The notes: generated by a model not told the origin, from the letters alone. Positions 35,519 to 45,108 are shown, counted from the first letter of the stretch. The stretch: 64,000 bases of DNA from JAUWPO01 sp965603285 (GCA_965603285.1 CBFDCK010000001.1:21162-85161), one strand, 5' to 3'. A program made the numbers and translations.

Positions 35519-36373
35519 GTGAGTATCCTGAAATCGAAATTTCGCCTGTACTGGTCGCTGATCAAAAGCTTGCAAACTGCCCTGTTGCTGACAACTGGGC
35601 TTGCCGGCTACATGAGCGCCCGCTGCCCAATCTTCAGCATCTGGACCATCTTAGGTGTGGCTGGCAGCCTGTTCCTTGTAATCAGTGGCAGTACTGTCCT
35701 CAATATGTGGTATGACCGCGATATAGACGCCAAAATGTCGCGCACCTGCACCCGTCCGCTCCCGGCAGGGGAAATCCCACCGCAGGAAGTCCTGTTCTTC
35801 GGGTTAACGATCTCGATTCTGGGTGTTGGTTGGGCTTTCGCAATGGACCCACTCTTTGGAGCCATCGTCTTTGCCGGGCTGTTCTTCGATATGTTAGTTT
35901 ACACCATCTGGCTCAAACGCCGCACCTGCTGGAGCATCGTCTGGGGAGGTATCGCTGGGGCAATGCCCGTACTGGCAGGTCGTGCCCTGGGGTTGGGCTA
36001 TATCGACTGGGTCGGCATCGCGCTCGCGCTGGGGATCCTTTTCTGGATTCCCACCCACATCCTAACCTTCAACATGCGTTACCACAAGGAGTTTCAGGCT
36101 GCAGGCATCCCCACTTTTGCATCCACCTACAGCTTCCAATTCACCCGCGTTACGATCGCAATCTCCAGTGTGCTGGCTGCCATGCTAATGGGGTTTGCAG
36201 CCTACGGCATCGGCATGAATTGGGGATACCTGCGCTTGATGGTCGTACTCTCCAGCGGTCTGCTGGTGCTGGCCGTGGTCAGTATGATCAAACCCTCTGA
36301 ACAAGTGAATTTTGGGCTCTTTAAATACGCCTCGCTCTATATGCTCGGCTCAATGTTATTAATTACATTGTAA
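35519..36373 (+). CDS. UbiA-family protohaem IX farnesyltransferase-like (haem O synthase)
   Basis: A 284-residue, roughly nine-helix prenyltransferase. The GTG at 35519 has AAGGAG 9 bases upstream; the frame is open far further upstream only because it overlaps the SUMF1 gene. The first aspartate motif NMWYDRDIDAKMSRTCTRPL then PAG matches CtaB/CyoE (N-x-D-x3-D-x2-M-x-RT-x2-RP). The second region PTHILTFNMRYHKEFQAAGI matches the PTHFWxLAxxYxxDY-type segment with changes. It should attach a farnesyl group to haem, giving haem O for an oxidase or reductase. It supports a haem-O or haem-A role for the HCO-like protein upstream. Confidence 0.85.
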   Translation: MSILKSKFRLYWSLIKSLQTALLLTTGLAGYMSARCPIFSIWTILGVAGSLFLVISGSTVLNMWYDRDIDAKMSRTCTRPLPAGEIPPQEVLFFGLTISILGVGWAFAMDPLFGAIVFAGLFFDMLVYTIWLKRRTCWSIVWGGIAGAMPVLAGRALGLGYIDWVGIALALGILFWIPTHILTFNMRYHKEFQAAGIPTFASTYSFQFTRVTIAISSVLAAMLMGFAAYGIGMNWGYLRLMVVLSSGLLVLAVVSMIKPSEQVNFGLFKYASLYMLGSMLLITL

Positions 36374-36435
36374 GTTCTGGTGGGAAATCTCAGGCTAGGA
36401 AAGAATATCTATCTTGGATCGAATTTTTACTGCTG

Positions 36436-36714
36436 ATGAGCGGATTGCTGGCGGTGGTCGTGATCTGCTTCGCCACACCTGGATAGTTGGTAACCTTCAC
36501 GTTAGCCTTTATTCATGGCATAGTAAGTATGCCGATCTTCTTGTTGTCCATCATCCTAAGCCTGCGCATGTATACACCCATCCCCAAGCCGCTTCTGGCG
36601 TTAATGTACATCGGGATTGGCGGCAGCTTGTTCCTTGCGAGTCTCCATTATTATAAACATATCTGGGTGACAGAGAGAGGGCGGGTTAAGGACATCGCTG
36701 GTATGTCGCATTGA
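36436..36714 (+). pseudogene. Small membrane protein with in-frame TAG
   Basis: From an ATG at 36436 the frame gives one membrane helix (MSGLLAVVVICFATPG), then TAG at 36484-36486, and continues LVTFTLAFIHGIVSMPIFLL and further helices to a TGA at 36712. The frame is also open upstream of the ATG. The part after the TAG could start at a TTG at 36487 (75 residues). With readthrough it would be a three-helix protein, the size of a small oxidase subunit. It is the last gene of the operon and convergent with the P-type ATPase. Confidence 0.55.
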
Positions 36715-36778
36715 ACGCCGTATTTTTTTGGTGAGGCGGGGATTTCCGGTAGGGACGCCGGAGAGATCTTGTAAAAAC

Positions 36779-39586
36779 TCAGGCTCGTTTCTGACGCCAG
36801 GTCAGAATGTACTTGTAAGCTTCAGCTGTCAGGGATGGCAAAATAAGAAGGGGGATGATCAACTGCCATTGGGTCCAACCCAGGGGGATGGTGTTGAAAA
36901 TTGGCTGTAAAAAAGGAACGTACACGACCAGCAGGATCAATATAAACGAGGATAGCACCGCCAGGTTCATATAGCGGTTGGTAAAAACGCCGATTTTGAG
37001 AATTGGGTAGCGCTCTGAACGGGCGGTGAAGGCACGCAGCAGTTCAGAGAGCGAGAGCGTCACGAAGGCCATCGTCATGGCGAATTTGGGCTGGTTGGGA
37101 TAGAGACGCAATCCCATCATGTAAGCTGCCAGTGTGACGGCAGTGATAGCTACGGTCTGGATGGCGATACCGTTGCGCATAGAGCGGTTGATGATGGGCT
37201 CCTTCGCCGGGCGAGGGGGTTGATCCATGATGTCCGGATCGCCTTTTTCGGTGGCGAGGGCTAGAGCTGGTGCGCCGTCGGTAATCAAATTCAACCACAG
37301 GATCTGCAGAGCAGTTAAGGGAGAGGCGCCAACAAACAGGGTGCCTAGGAAAATAATGGCGATCTCCGCCAGGTTGCAAGAGAGCAGGTAGTAGACGAAC
37401 TTGCGGATGTTGCTGTAGATCACACGCCCCTGCTCGACGGCGTCGACGATGCTGACGTAGTTATCGTCGGTCAGTACCATGTCGGCGCTCTCCTTGGCGA
37501 CATCAGTTCCAGTGATACCCATCGCTACACCGATATCAGCGCGCTTGATGGATGGGGCATCATTGACGCCATCGCCGGTCATGGCGACTACCTGTCCATC
37601 CGCGCGAAAAGCCTCAACGATGCGCAGCTTGTGCTCCGGAGATACGCGTGCGTATACACCGGTGTGTGCGACCTCGCCCTGCAAGGTGGCATCGTCCATC
37701 TGGTTCATATCGGGTCCGGTGAGAACACCCTGTCCGGATTTAAGTAGACCGATTGATTCGGCGATGGCGCGTGCTGTTTTTGGGTAATCGCCAGTGATCA
37801 TAACGGTGCGAATGCCGGCATGGTTTCCCTTTTCCAGGGCCGAGGGTACTTCAGGACGCGGTGGGTCGATCATGCCGATCAAACCCACAAAAACCAGATC
37901 CTTTTCCAAGGAAGCGACATCATCAATCTCAGGCGGTTGTGGGGTGATGCGATAAGCCATTCCGAGCACCCGTAGCGCGTCCTGCGTCATCAGATCATTC
38001 GCGGCCAGTATGCGCATACGCTCATCCTCATCCAAGAGGGATGTGCGGTCATCCATGCGCTGATATTGGGTGCAGTATTTCAGCACGATGTCCGGCGCAC
38101 CCTTCACGGTAATTGTGTAGCGCTCGCGCTGTTGGTTGTCATAAAGTGGGGAAATGTCCTCCGGTCGGGGATCCTTAATTTGGTTGATTGTCAGCATACG
38201 TTTGCGGTCCGAATCAAAGGGAATTTCCTGAACGCGCGGATATGCGCTGTTCAGGTCTTCGGATCGCGCTCCGGCTTTGACTGCCGCCACGATCAGAGCG
38301 CCTTCGGTTGGATCACCTACCATGCGGTAAGTTTTCTTGTCTTGGCTGGTACCGCTGACCTCTAAACCGGCGTCATTGTTCAGAGCGGCAACCCATAAAT
38401 TTGTTAACGCTGCCGGGTAATCTGCTAGGTTGATCTTCTTCTGGTTGTGTAAGAATTCTCCGGTTGGGGTGTAACCATGTCCACTAATGGTAAAAAACTC
38501 ACCATTGACCCACATTGTGGTGGCTGTCATTTCGTTTTGGGTCAGGGTGCCGGTCTTGTCGGAGCAGATGACAGTGGTGGACCCGAGGGTCTCAACAGAA
38601 GATAGGCGCCGGATTAATGCATTGCGCTTGATCATCTCGCGCATCCCCAGGGCCAGGCTTATTGTAACCACCGCGGGCAATCCCTCCGGAACGGCTGCGA
38701 TCGCCAGGCTGACCGCGATAAGGAACATATCGAGTGGGTTGAAGCCGCGTATCCAGCCGACCAGAAAAACCAGGGCGCATACGGCAATCGCCGCCCAGCC
38801 GAGCGTTTTCCCCAATTGATCCAGGCGTCGCTGGAGAGGCGTGGGTTCCATCTCCACGGACTGCAGCATCTCGGCGATTATGCCGATCTGGGTGTTCATG
38901 CCGGTGCTTATCACGACACCCTTACCGCGACCATGATTGACCATGGTGCCCATGAAGGCGGTATTTTTACGGTCCCCAAGAGGAATATCCGACTCGAGAC
39001 GTACGGTGGCGTCTTTCCGCACAGGCACGGATTCGCCTGTCAGGGCGGCTTCCTCAATGCGTAGATTGACTGCTTCGATCAGGCGCAAATCCGCGGGGAC
39101 GTAATTGCCAGATAACAGAAAAGCCAGGTCACCAGGGACTAGACCGCTGGAGGGGATTGTCTGGTGCGAGCCATCGCGGATAACGTGAGCTTCGGGAGCT
39201 GCAAGCTTATGCAGCGCTGCCAGGGACTGTTCAGCGCGCCGCTCCTGGATGATTCCCAGCGCGGCGTTCAAGATTACAATTGCCAGAATCGCGGCTGCCT
39301 CAATGAAATCCCCCAGCAGGGCTGAGATAACTGCCGCAACGATCAGCAGCATCACCACAAAATTATTGAACTGCTCCCAAAGCATCTGCCAGAAAGTTGT
39401 GGGGGGAGCTTCAGCAAGCTGGTTGGGGCCATATTGCTCTAAACGGTGCTCTACCTCCTGGGATGAAAGGCCGCGTTCCTCCAGCGTCCTTAATTCAAAA
39501 AGCACATCCTTGGCTGCCAGGGTGTGCCAATCATTCCCGTGTTTATTGGTAGAGATTACTTGTGGGCTAAATTTCTCAATCGTCAT
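36779..39586 (-). CDS. Cation-transporting P-type ATPase (calcium type, P2A)
   Basis: A 935-residue pump. An N-terminal cation-ATPase domain (RLEQYGPNQLAEAPP), the actuator loop (LTGESVPVRKDA), the fourth helix PEGLPAVVTISLALGMREM, the phosphorylated aspartate in CSDKTGTLTQNEMTA, the nucleotide-binding KGAPDIVLKYC and the hinge MTGDGVNDAPSIKRADIGVA are all present. The C-terminal helices include NLITDGAPALALA. The PEGL motif in helix 4 and overall length match PacL/PMR1 calcium or manganese exporters. It is a single-gene unit on the minus strand, convergent with the HCO-like operon. Confidence 0.92.
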   Translation of the reverse strand: MTIEKFSPQVISTNKHGNDWHTLAAKDVLFELRTLEERGLSSQEVEHRLEQYGPNQLAEAPPTTFWQMLWEQFNNFVVMLLIVAAVISALLGDFIEAAAILAIVILNAALGIIQERRAEQSLAALHKLAAPEAHVIRDGSHQTIPSSGLVPGDLAFLLSGNYVPADLRLIEAVNLRIEEAALTGESVPVRKDATVRLESDIPLGDRKNTAFMGTMVNHGRGKGVVISTGMNTQIGIIAEMLQSVEMEPTPLQRRLDQLGKTLGWAAIAVCALVFLVGWIRGFNPLDMFLIAVSLAIAAVPEGLPAVVTISLALGMREMIKRNALIRRLSSVETLGSTTVICSDKTGTLTQNEMTATTMWVNGEFFTISGHGYTPTGEFLHNQKKINLADYPAALTNLWVAALNNDAGLEVSGTSQDKKTYRMVGDPTEGALIVAAVKAGARSEDLNSAYPRVQEIPFDSDRKRMLTINQIKDPRPEDISPLYDNQQRERYTITVKGAPDIVLKYCTQYQRMDDRTSLLDEDERMRILAANDLMTQDALRVLGMAYRITPQPPEIDDVASLEKDLVFVGLIGMIDPPRPEVPSALEKGNHAGIRTVMITGDYPKTARAIAESIGLLKSGQGVLTGPDMNQMDDATLQGEVAHTGVYARVSPEHKLRIVEAFRADGQVVAMTGDGVNDAPSIKRADIGVAMGITGTDVAKESADMVLTDDNYVSIVDAVEQGRVIYSNIRKFVYYLLSCNLAEIAIIFLGTLFVGASPLTALQILWLNLITDGAPALALATEKGDPDIMDQPPRPAKEPIINRSMRNGIAIQTVAITAVTLAAYMMGLRLYPNQPKFAMTMAFVTLSLSELLRAFTARSERYPILKIGVFTNRYMNLAVLSSFILILLVVYVPFLQPIFNTIPLGWTQWQLIIPLLILPSLTAEAYKYILTWRQKRA

Positions 39587-39702
39587 GTTTATCTAGAAGT
39601 AATTGTCATCAGATATTTTGGTTGAATGCTAAGATTCTATGGGGAATCCTGAGACGTGTAATTCTCCTTTCCCAAATCGTCTGGTTCGCAAGTTTTATTC
39701 TA

Positions 39703-39739
39703 AATGGAATACCATGTAGCTTACTGCGTGGGTTCCAAG
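39703..39739. repeat. REP-like palindrome, degenerate copy
   Basis: The sequence ATGGAATACCATGTAGCTTA and its complement-like right half (GCGTGGGTTCCAAGT) form an imperfect hairpin. A better copy with the same core is at 48100-48136. It lies in the intergenic gap before the isocitrate dehydrogenase gene. Confidence 0.6.
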
Positions 39740-40013
39740 TCTATTAAATGAAATCATATGATTAATTACCGGAAAAACCGCCCCGCATTGTACCCCACGA
39801 TTAAAAATGTGACCACCTGTGGGATAAGTGTTATGACAATCGTCACTGTTATTTTAAGACAGCCCTAACTATAATCGGCGTACATTCTAAGAGCAAGTGT
39901 GCGAGTCTAAACGGTTTGCTAACTACCAGCGTCCAGATATGCTGATCAGGTATTGTGTATGGGGTGTAAGAATGTGAACTCGCATAGAAATTATGAGCGA
40001 CGGAGATTGTGTT

Positions 40014-41312
40014 ATGAGCTATGAAATTGTCCTGGTTCCTGATAATGGGACAAAAGTATCCATAGAAAACGGCAATCTGAACGTGCCCGATAATCCAATT
40101 ATCCCATTCGTAGAAGGGGACGGCACAGGCAGAGATATCTGGAAGGCTTCTCAGCGTGTGTTTGATGCAGCTGTGGAGAAAGCTTATCGTGGGCGGCGAA
40201 AGATCTTTTGGATGGAAGTATTTGCTGGGGAAAAAGCTTTTTCTAATTATGGTTCCTGGCTGCCCGATGAGACCATAAACGCTTTTCGGGAATTTCGAGT
40301 GGGGATTAAGGGACCTCTGATGACCCCAATTGGTGGGGGCATCCGCTCGTTGAATGTCGCTTTGCGTAAGGCTTTGGACCTGTACGTCTGCCAACGACCG
40401 GTGCGCTATTTTGCAGGTGTGCCGTCGCCAGTGAAGCATCCGGAATATGTTGATATGGTGGTCTTCCGCGAGAACACGGAAGATATCTATGCCGGTATTG
40501 AATTTGAACTTGGAACCGCTGAAAGCCAGCTTTTTAAGGATACTTTCAGGGAGCAATTCCCGGACGAGTACGCCAAGATGCGCTTTCCGGATACAGCTGG
40601 GATCGGTCTCAAGCCGATTTCAAAGGAAGGTACGGATCGCCTGGTTCGAGCGGCAATCCAGTGGGCGTTGGACAATGGCCGCCGCAGCGTGACGTTGGTA
40701 CACAAGGGCAACATCATGAAATTCACGGAGGGTGCCTTCCGAATGTGGGGCTATGAGTTGGCTGAGGTAGAGTTTGAAGACCTGGTATACACCTGGAAGC
40801 AATGGGAACGCACTAAAGACGAAGTGGGTGAAGAGAAAGCTAACGCCGAGCAGGATGAAGCCCTCAAAAATGGAAAACTGCTCGTAAAGGATGTGATCGC
40901 GGATATCGTTTTCCAGCAGACGATCACCAGGGCGCGCGAATTTGATGTACTGGCGACCATGAATTTGAACGGCGATTACCTCTCAGATGCGTTGGCAGCT
41001 CAAGTGGGCGGAATTGGCATTGCTCCCGGTGGAAATATAAATTACATGACCGGACACGCAATATTTGAAGCCACGCACGGCACGGCGCCCAAGTACGCTG
41101 ACCAGGATAAGGTCAACCCGGGTTCGGTTATCTTGTCTGGGGAGATGATGTTTTGCTATATGGGCTGGACCGAAGCCGCGGATATAATCCTCCAAGGGAT
41201 GGAGGGAGCCATCGCTGCCAAGACCGTTACGTATGATTTTCACCGCTTGATGGACGACGCCTCGCTTCTTAAATGCTCGGAGTTCGGCGACGCTGTGATC
41301 AAGCATATGTAG
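40014..41312 (+). CDS. icd: NADP-type isocitrate dehydrogenase
   Basis: A 432-residue TCA-cycle enzyme making 2-oxoglutarate and CO2. The substrate loop SLNVALRKALDLYVCQRPVR, the FRENTEDIYAGIEF segment, the catalytic lysine in VHKGNIMKFTEG, and the metal-binding aspartates in the NLNGDYLSDALAAQVGG region match bacterial homodimeric IDH. HGTAPKYADQDKVNPGS is the cofactor loop. Two ATGs are in frame; 40014 is preferred because GGAG precedes it at a good distance, while 39993 has none. A strong terminator follows at 41483. Confidence 0.93.
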   Translation: MSYEIVLVPDNGTKVSIENGNLNVPDNPIIPFVEGDGTGRDIWKASQRVFDAAVEKAYRGRRKIFWMEVFAGEKAFSNYGSWLPDETINAFREFRVGIKGPLMTPIGGGIRSLNVALRKALDLYVCQRPVRYFAGVPSPVKHPEYVDMVVFRENTEDIYAGIEFELGTAESQLFKDTFREQFPDEYAKMRFPDTAGIGLKPISKEGTDRLVRAAIQWALDNGRRSVTLVHKGNIMKFTEGAFRMWGYELAEVEFEDLVYTWKQWERTKDEVGEEKANAEQDEALKNGKLLVKDVIADIVFQQTITRAREFDVLATMNLNGDYLSDALAAQVGGIGIAPGGNINYMTGHAIFEATHGTAPKYADQDKVNPGSVILSGEMMFCYMGWTEAADIILQGMEGAIAAKTVTYDFHRLMDDASLLKCSEFGDAVIKHM

Positions 41313-41482
41313 GTTTGGTTTTTGATGGTGGTAAAAATTTAATTGAGCCGTTTTCCTTAAAGGGCAGGTAAGTCACAACAGATAGTCAACCTTAACCAGC
41401 CGACCAACCTTAATCAGCTGTCCGGGCTCCCACGACCGGCGTATCCATAAGACAATGACAATAGAAGCCGCATTGATAGAAT

Positions 41483-41510
41483 AAAGCCCCCCGGGAATGG
41501 GGGGCTTTTG
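41483..41510 (+). terminator. Rho-independent terminator after icd
   Basis: The perfect arms AAAGCCCCCC and GGGGGGCTTTT (41483-41492 and 41499-41509) enclose a 6-base loop, followed by a T run. The hairpin is bidirectional in form and would also serve the convergent cytochrome bc operon. Confidence 0.9.
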
Positions 41511-41606
41511 CAATACTGAGGAGGACAAGCGCAGTGCGATGCTTCTGTAATGAAGTTTCTAAGCGATGGGGTAGTAGTGTCAGCGTGCCAGTCCTCTCAG
41601 TTATCG

Positions 41607-42812
41607 CTAAGGTGATGGTGTCGGCGTGACCGTGGGTAGGGTCTCCTCTGAAGGTGGTTCTGCGCTGCCGGTGGAAGCGGCAGTCGCATCGTCAACTGTG
41701 TTCGGTGCACCGCCGAGCACCCAGCGCTCAAAGATATCTATCAGTTCAGGCTTGAGCGCCTTAGTGGGGGGCATGGGTCCACCGGCCTCAATCTCTTCAC
41801 GGTGGATCATACGGATCAGGTTGCTGGTCAGATCACCGGGAATGACGTTCGGAGCGTAGTCGCCGCTCTGCATAACCTCATCGTAGGTCGCCATGAAGTA
41901 CTCCCCGTTCTTCTTGCCGGGGCGGTGGCAGGAGATACAGTAGCGTTTGATAATTGGGGCGACGTGCACTTCGTACGAAGGCACCTCGTCGGAAGCGAGC
42001 TCAGGAATAGCGGACGCTTGGGCGGCTTCTGCGGGGATTTCGATACGGTCGTCCCAGGTATAGCGCATGAAAGCCACGATTGCTTCGATTTCTCCCGGAC
42101 CAAGCTCTCCGGCGTACGCCTTGCTAAATGGGGGCATCCCCAACGACCCTTGTCCGAATCCGATGATATTGAAGAAGGTTTCGTCGCTGCGAGTGTACAT
42201 TTCATCCTGACTGCTTATGGACTTTACTTCAACACCTTCTAGACCTTCCACACCTATAATTTCACCCCCTTCACCATCAGCGCCGTGGCATTCTACGCAG
42301 TAGAGACCGTAAAGTTCTTCGCCTGCTACGATCTTCTCGGAAATTGTGCCGGCAAGCGTGCCGCTCTCTTCCTGTGCTGGTGTGGTCACAACCGCTACGA
42401 CTGTCAGGGCAACCATTCCAATTACGATGACTGTCATTATCGAGATGGCGAGTTTTCGTTTGCGCCAGAAGCGATTCGGGTTGCGATCGAAAAATGGTAA
42501 CAGGATCAGCGCCAGAACGGCTATTGAAGGGATAATTGCGGTTCCAACCCATTCGAGTTGACCCGGAAAATATTTGAGCATTTGGAAGAGAAATAAGAAG
42601 TACCATTCCGGACGTGGAATGTAGGATGTATCGCTGGGGTCGGCTTTCGGTTCTCCGGCAACGCCCACGAATATAGCCAACCCGATCAGCAGCACGAAAA
42701 GACCAAACGAGACAATGATGTCCTTGTATACGATGTCAGGGTAGAACTTGACACCCTTCTGCTTCTCTTTTTTATACTTCTTGTAATACTCTTGCTTTTG
42801 TTCTTCGTTCAC
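41607..42812 (-). CDS. Cytochrome b subunit IV fused to a dihaem cytochrome c
   Basis: A 401-residue fusion. Residues 1-about 140 are three helices of the cytochrome b C-terminal half (subunit IV type), with the quinol-site motif RPEWYFLFLFQ intact. After a linker come two c-type haem sites: CVECH (about residue 172) and CISCH (about 290), then a Pro/Thr/Ser-rich tail. It completes the first bc complex with the Rieske protein and cytochrome b6 upstream; all three genes are on the minus strand with 2- and 12-base gaps. The fused cytochrome takes the role of cytochrome c1. The tail end of the gene lies 96 bases from the icd terminator. Confidence 0.9.
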   Translation of the reverse strand: MNEEQKQEYYKKYKKEKQKGVKFYPDIVYKDIIVSFGLFVLLIGLAIFVGVAGEPKADPSDTSYIPRPEWYFLFLFQMLKYFPGQLEWVGTAIIPSIAVLALILLPFFDRNPNRFWRKRKLAISIMTVIVIGMVALTVVAVVTTPAQEESGTLAGTISEKIVAGEELYGLYCVECHGADGEGGEIIGVEGLEGVEVKSISSQDEMYTRSDETFFNIIGFGQGSLGMPPFSKAYAGELGPGEIEAIVAFMRYTWDDRIEIPAEAAQASAIPELASDEVPSYEVHVAPIIKRYCISCHRPGKKNGEYFMATYDEVMQSGDYAPNVIPGDLTSNLIRMIHREEIEAGGPMPPTKALKPELIDIFERWVLGGAPNTVDDATAASTGSAEPPSEETLPTVTPTPSP

Positions 42813-42824
42813 TGCGATGCTCCT

Positions 42825-43484
42825 CTAGTCGTCCTCTTTGGGGATGGACGAAATTCCTAGACGAACGATCAGATACATATGGATACTGATGGTCAGAACG
42901 AGTACTGCGGGCAGGATCCAGATATGCGCAGAGAAGAAGCGCGCCAGGGTTACAGCACTGATATCCATGCCGCCTCTCAGCACCCTCATAATGAAAGTGC
43001 CGATGAATGGTACCGTGGCAGCGATCTCGGTGCCAACCGTGGTGGCCCAGTAGGCGCGCTGATTCATGGGCAGGAGGTAACCCGTAAAACCCATCCCTAA
43101 GGTTACCAGTAAAAGAATTACACCTGTGACCCAGGTGAGCTCGCGGGGATATTTATATGCGGCGCAGTAGAAGGTTCGCAGCATGTGCATAAATACGAAG
43201 ATGACCATCAGTGAAGCACCCCAGTGGTGTATGCCGCGAATCAGCCACCCAAAGTCGACGCCGTTCATGATGTAAAGGATGCTGTCGGCAGCATGGTCTG
43301 GAGTAGGAACGTAGTAAATAGTAAGAAAGATGCCCGTGATACCTTGAACCACGAATAAAAAGAGACTGGCGCTTCCGAGTGTGAACCACCAGTTCACTTT
43401 TGGAACGTCGCGGTCTAATACGGTGTCGTATACTGTTTTAATACCCAGGCGTTCGTCCAGCCAGTTGAGAACTTTTGCTGCCAT
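42825..43484 (-). CDS. Cytochrome b6 (N-terminal cytochrome b)
   Basis: A 219-residue four-helix protein binding two b haems. The four axial histidines are in IHHWGASLMVIFVFMHMLR (helix B) and SAHIWILPAVLVLTISIHMY (helix D). A LLPMNQRAYWATTVGTEI loop forms the quinol site. The split of cytochrome b into this half and a subunit IV half is like the b6f and Firmicutes bc complexes. It accepts electrons from menaquinol. It lies between the Rieske gene (2-base gap) and the subunit IV-cytochrome c gene. Confidence 0.93.
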   Translation of the reverse strand: MAAKVLNWLDERLGIKTVYDTVLDRDVPKVNWWFTLGSASLFLFVVQGITGIFLTIYYVPTPDHAADSILYIMNGVDFGWLIRGIHHWGASLMVIFVFMHMLRTFYCAAYKYPRELTWVTGVILLLVTLGMGFTGYLLPMNQRAYWATTVGTEIAATVPFIGTFIMRVLRGGMDISAVTLARFFSAHIWILPAVLVLTISIHMYLIVRLGISSIPKEDD

Positions 43485-43486
43485 GA

Positions 43487-43972
43487 TTAACCTTCCACTA
43501 TGCGGATGAACAACGTATCGTCTTCAACTTTTGTTTCATATTCGAATAGGGGACGTGGGGGTGGACCAGCGACCACCTCTCCATCGATATTGAAGCCTCC
43601 ATCGTGACAAGGACAGAAGAAAATTTCTTCATCTTCAATCCAGTTCACACGGCAGGCGAGATGCGTGCAGATGTTGGAGTATGCTTTGACCAGATCTTCG
43701 GTCTCACGGTATATATAAACCCCATAACTGGACACCGTTTTTTCCCAGCCGTTGATTTTGCTGCGCGTAAAACTGAACAGGGTAGGAAGACCGATCGGGT
43801 AATTCTCGAGCGGTCCGGCGGACACCCATGCTTCTGATTTGCTGATTTTTAATGCGGGAGAGAGCAGATATCCGATTGTGGGCAGACCAATGACAACACC
43901 CATGATTGCTCCAAGCGCGCCGATGGTTATTTTTACAAATTCGCTGCGACTTATATGAGGTGATTTTGCCAT
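43487..43972 (-). CDS. Rieske iron-sulfur protein (first bc complex)
   Basis: A 161-residue protein with an N-terminal membrane anchor (residues about 14-36, twin-arginine-like start is weak) and a Rieske domain. The [2Fe-2S] cluster motifs are CTHLACRVNW and CPCHDGGFNIDG near the C-terminus. It passes electrons from quinol to the haem-c domains of the neighbouring fusion protein, at the outer face of the membrane. It is the first gene of its operon and is divergent from sdhC. Confidence 0.93.
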   Translation of the reverse strand: MAKSPHISRSEFVKITIGALGAIMGVVIGLPTIGYLLSPALKISKSEAWVSAGPLENYPIGLPTLFSFTRSKINGWEKTVSSYGVYIYRETEDLVKAYSNICTHLACRVNWIEDEEIFFCPCHDGGFNIDGEVVAGPPPRPLFEYETKVEDDTLFIRIVEG

Positions 43973-44261
43973 GAAGTGATTTGCTCCTGTTTGGAGAGGC
44001 GGCTTTTGGTAAGTAAATAAATTATAATGGTATATTGCTTGTCTGTTATGAGGATATCTGGAACTATTAACGTATGAGTATTGTCACTTTCCATTGAGAA
44101 ACGATAAATGCGATAATATTGGAGGATGGGTTTCAGGATGGATGTACTTGCGGCACTTGAATTGGACGAACTTAGCATTCAATTGTGCCGTTTCAACCCC
44201 GGCTAGTATTTTTTATTTATCGTGGATCACGAGTCGCATAAAAAATTCACAGGAGGCGCTT
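43973..44261. other. Divergent promoter region between the bc operon and sdh
   Basis: This gap separates the minus-strand Rieske gene from sdhC and must hold two outward promoters. A TATAAT-like element (ATTATAATGG near 44022-44031) is visible toward the Rieske gene. The frame of sdhC is open far upstream to 44094, but the AGGAGG at 44251 fixes its start at 44262. Confidence 0.45.
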
Positions 44262-44648
44262 ATGGCTCTTAAGAGAAATGTTGGCTTGAAGGGCTTAAGG
44301 TACCGCGGTGGTGGTCCGATGTTAGCGTGGTCGTTTCACAGGATTAGCGGGCTGCTAATGGTCGTCTTTGTGGGTACCCATATACTGGCTTCATTCTTCA
44401 TGCAGCAGACCGCCAGTGATCTCGCGACCAATCTCAATATCATCTACGAGTCGCTGTATTTCCAAATATTGATTTATTTTGTTGTTATGTTCCATGGTTT
44501 GAATGGATTACGTATCCTGATACTGGATACCTGGCCGCAGCTCCTGGAATACCAACGCGAGGTGACCTGGCTGCAGTGGTTGGTTTTTATTCCCGTATAC
44601 GGTTTAACGGTCTTCATCATGATCCAGTACGCCGCCAGCAGTGGTTAG
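44262..44648 (+). CDS. sdhC: Succinate dehydrogenase cytochrome b556 subunit
   Basis: A 128-residue three-helix anchor. The ATG at 44262 has AGGAGG 5 bases upstream. The SFHRISGLLMVVFVGTHILA segment (H-R-x-S-G) is the SdhC signature; H79-like haem ligand lies in FHGLNGLRIL. It anchors SdhAB and binds quinone and haem b. It opens the sdhCDAB operon with a 21-base gap to sdhD. Confidence 0.9.
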   Translation: MALKRNVGLKGLRYRGGGPMLAWSFHRISGLLMVVFVGTHILASFFMQQTASDLATNLNIIYESLYFQILIYFVVMFHGLNGLRILILDTWPQLLEYQREVTWLQWLVFIPVYGLTVFIMIQYAASSG

Positions 44649-44669
44649 AAGGGAGAAGGAGATGGCGAC

Positions 44670-45092
44670 ATGAGCACTCGAACGGCTCCTCAACTCGGTT
44701 TCAGTTTTGAATACTTGATGTGGATTTTCACCCGCATCTCGGGGCTGGCATTGATCCTGCTGATGTCATTTGGGATGGCAGCGGCGTTCTGGATGGGCGC
44801 ACGCACCCAGACAGACGTTGGGACGTTGATGCGCTGGACATTTTTCCCCAACCCCAATCACGTGGTCAATAGTGATATACCCGACGTAACGCTTGGATGG
44901 GCTACCGCCTACTGGCAGATTATGCAGATACTGATTGTATTCTTCGCTGCCGCACATGGTATAAACGGGGCGCGTGTAGTGATCGAGGATTACATCGGGC
45001 GATCTTGGTGGCGACCATTCTGGCGCGGATTGTTGTTCCTGATCTGGATGTTCATTCTCATCGTAGCCGTATATGTTATTTTAGCTTCCTAA
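44670..45092 (+). CDS. sdhD: Succinate dehydrogenase hydrophobic anchor
   Basis: A 140-residue three-helix protein. TRISGLALILLMSFGMA at the start and AAAHGINGARVVIEDY in the middle match SdhD-type anchors, the histidine being the likely haem ligand. The start ATG has GGAGAAGGAG before it. It pairs with SdhC to bind quinone; operon spacing to sdhA is 16 bases. Confidence 0.9.
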   Translation: MSTRTAPQLGFSFEYLMWIFTRISGLALILLMSFGMAAAFWMGARTQTDVGTLMRWTFFPNPNHVVNSDIPDVTLGWATAYWQIMQILIVFFAAAHGINGARVVIEDYIGRSWWRPFWRGLLFLIWMFILIVAVYVILAS

Positions 45093-45108
45093 CCACAGGA
45101 GTGGCTTT

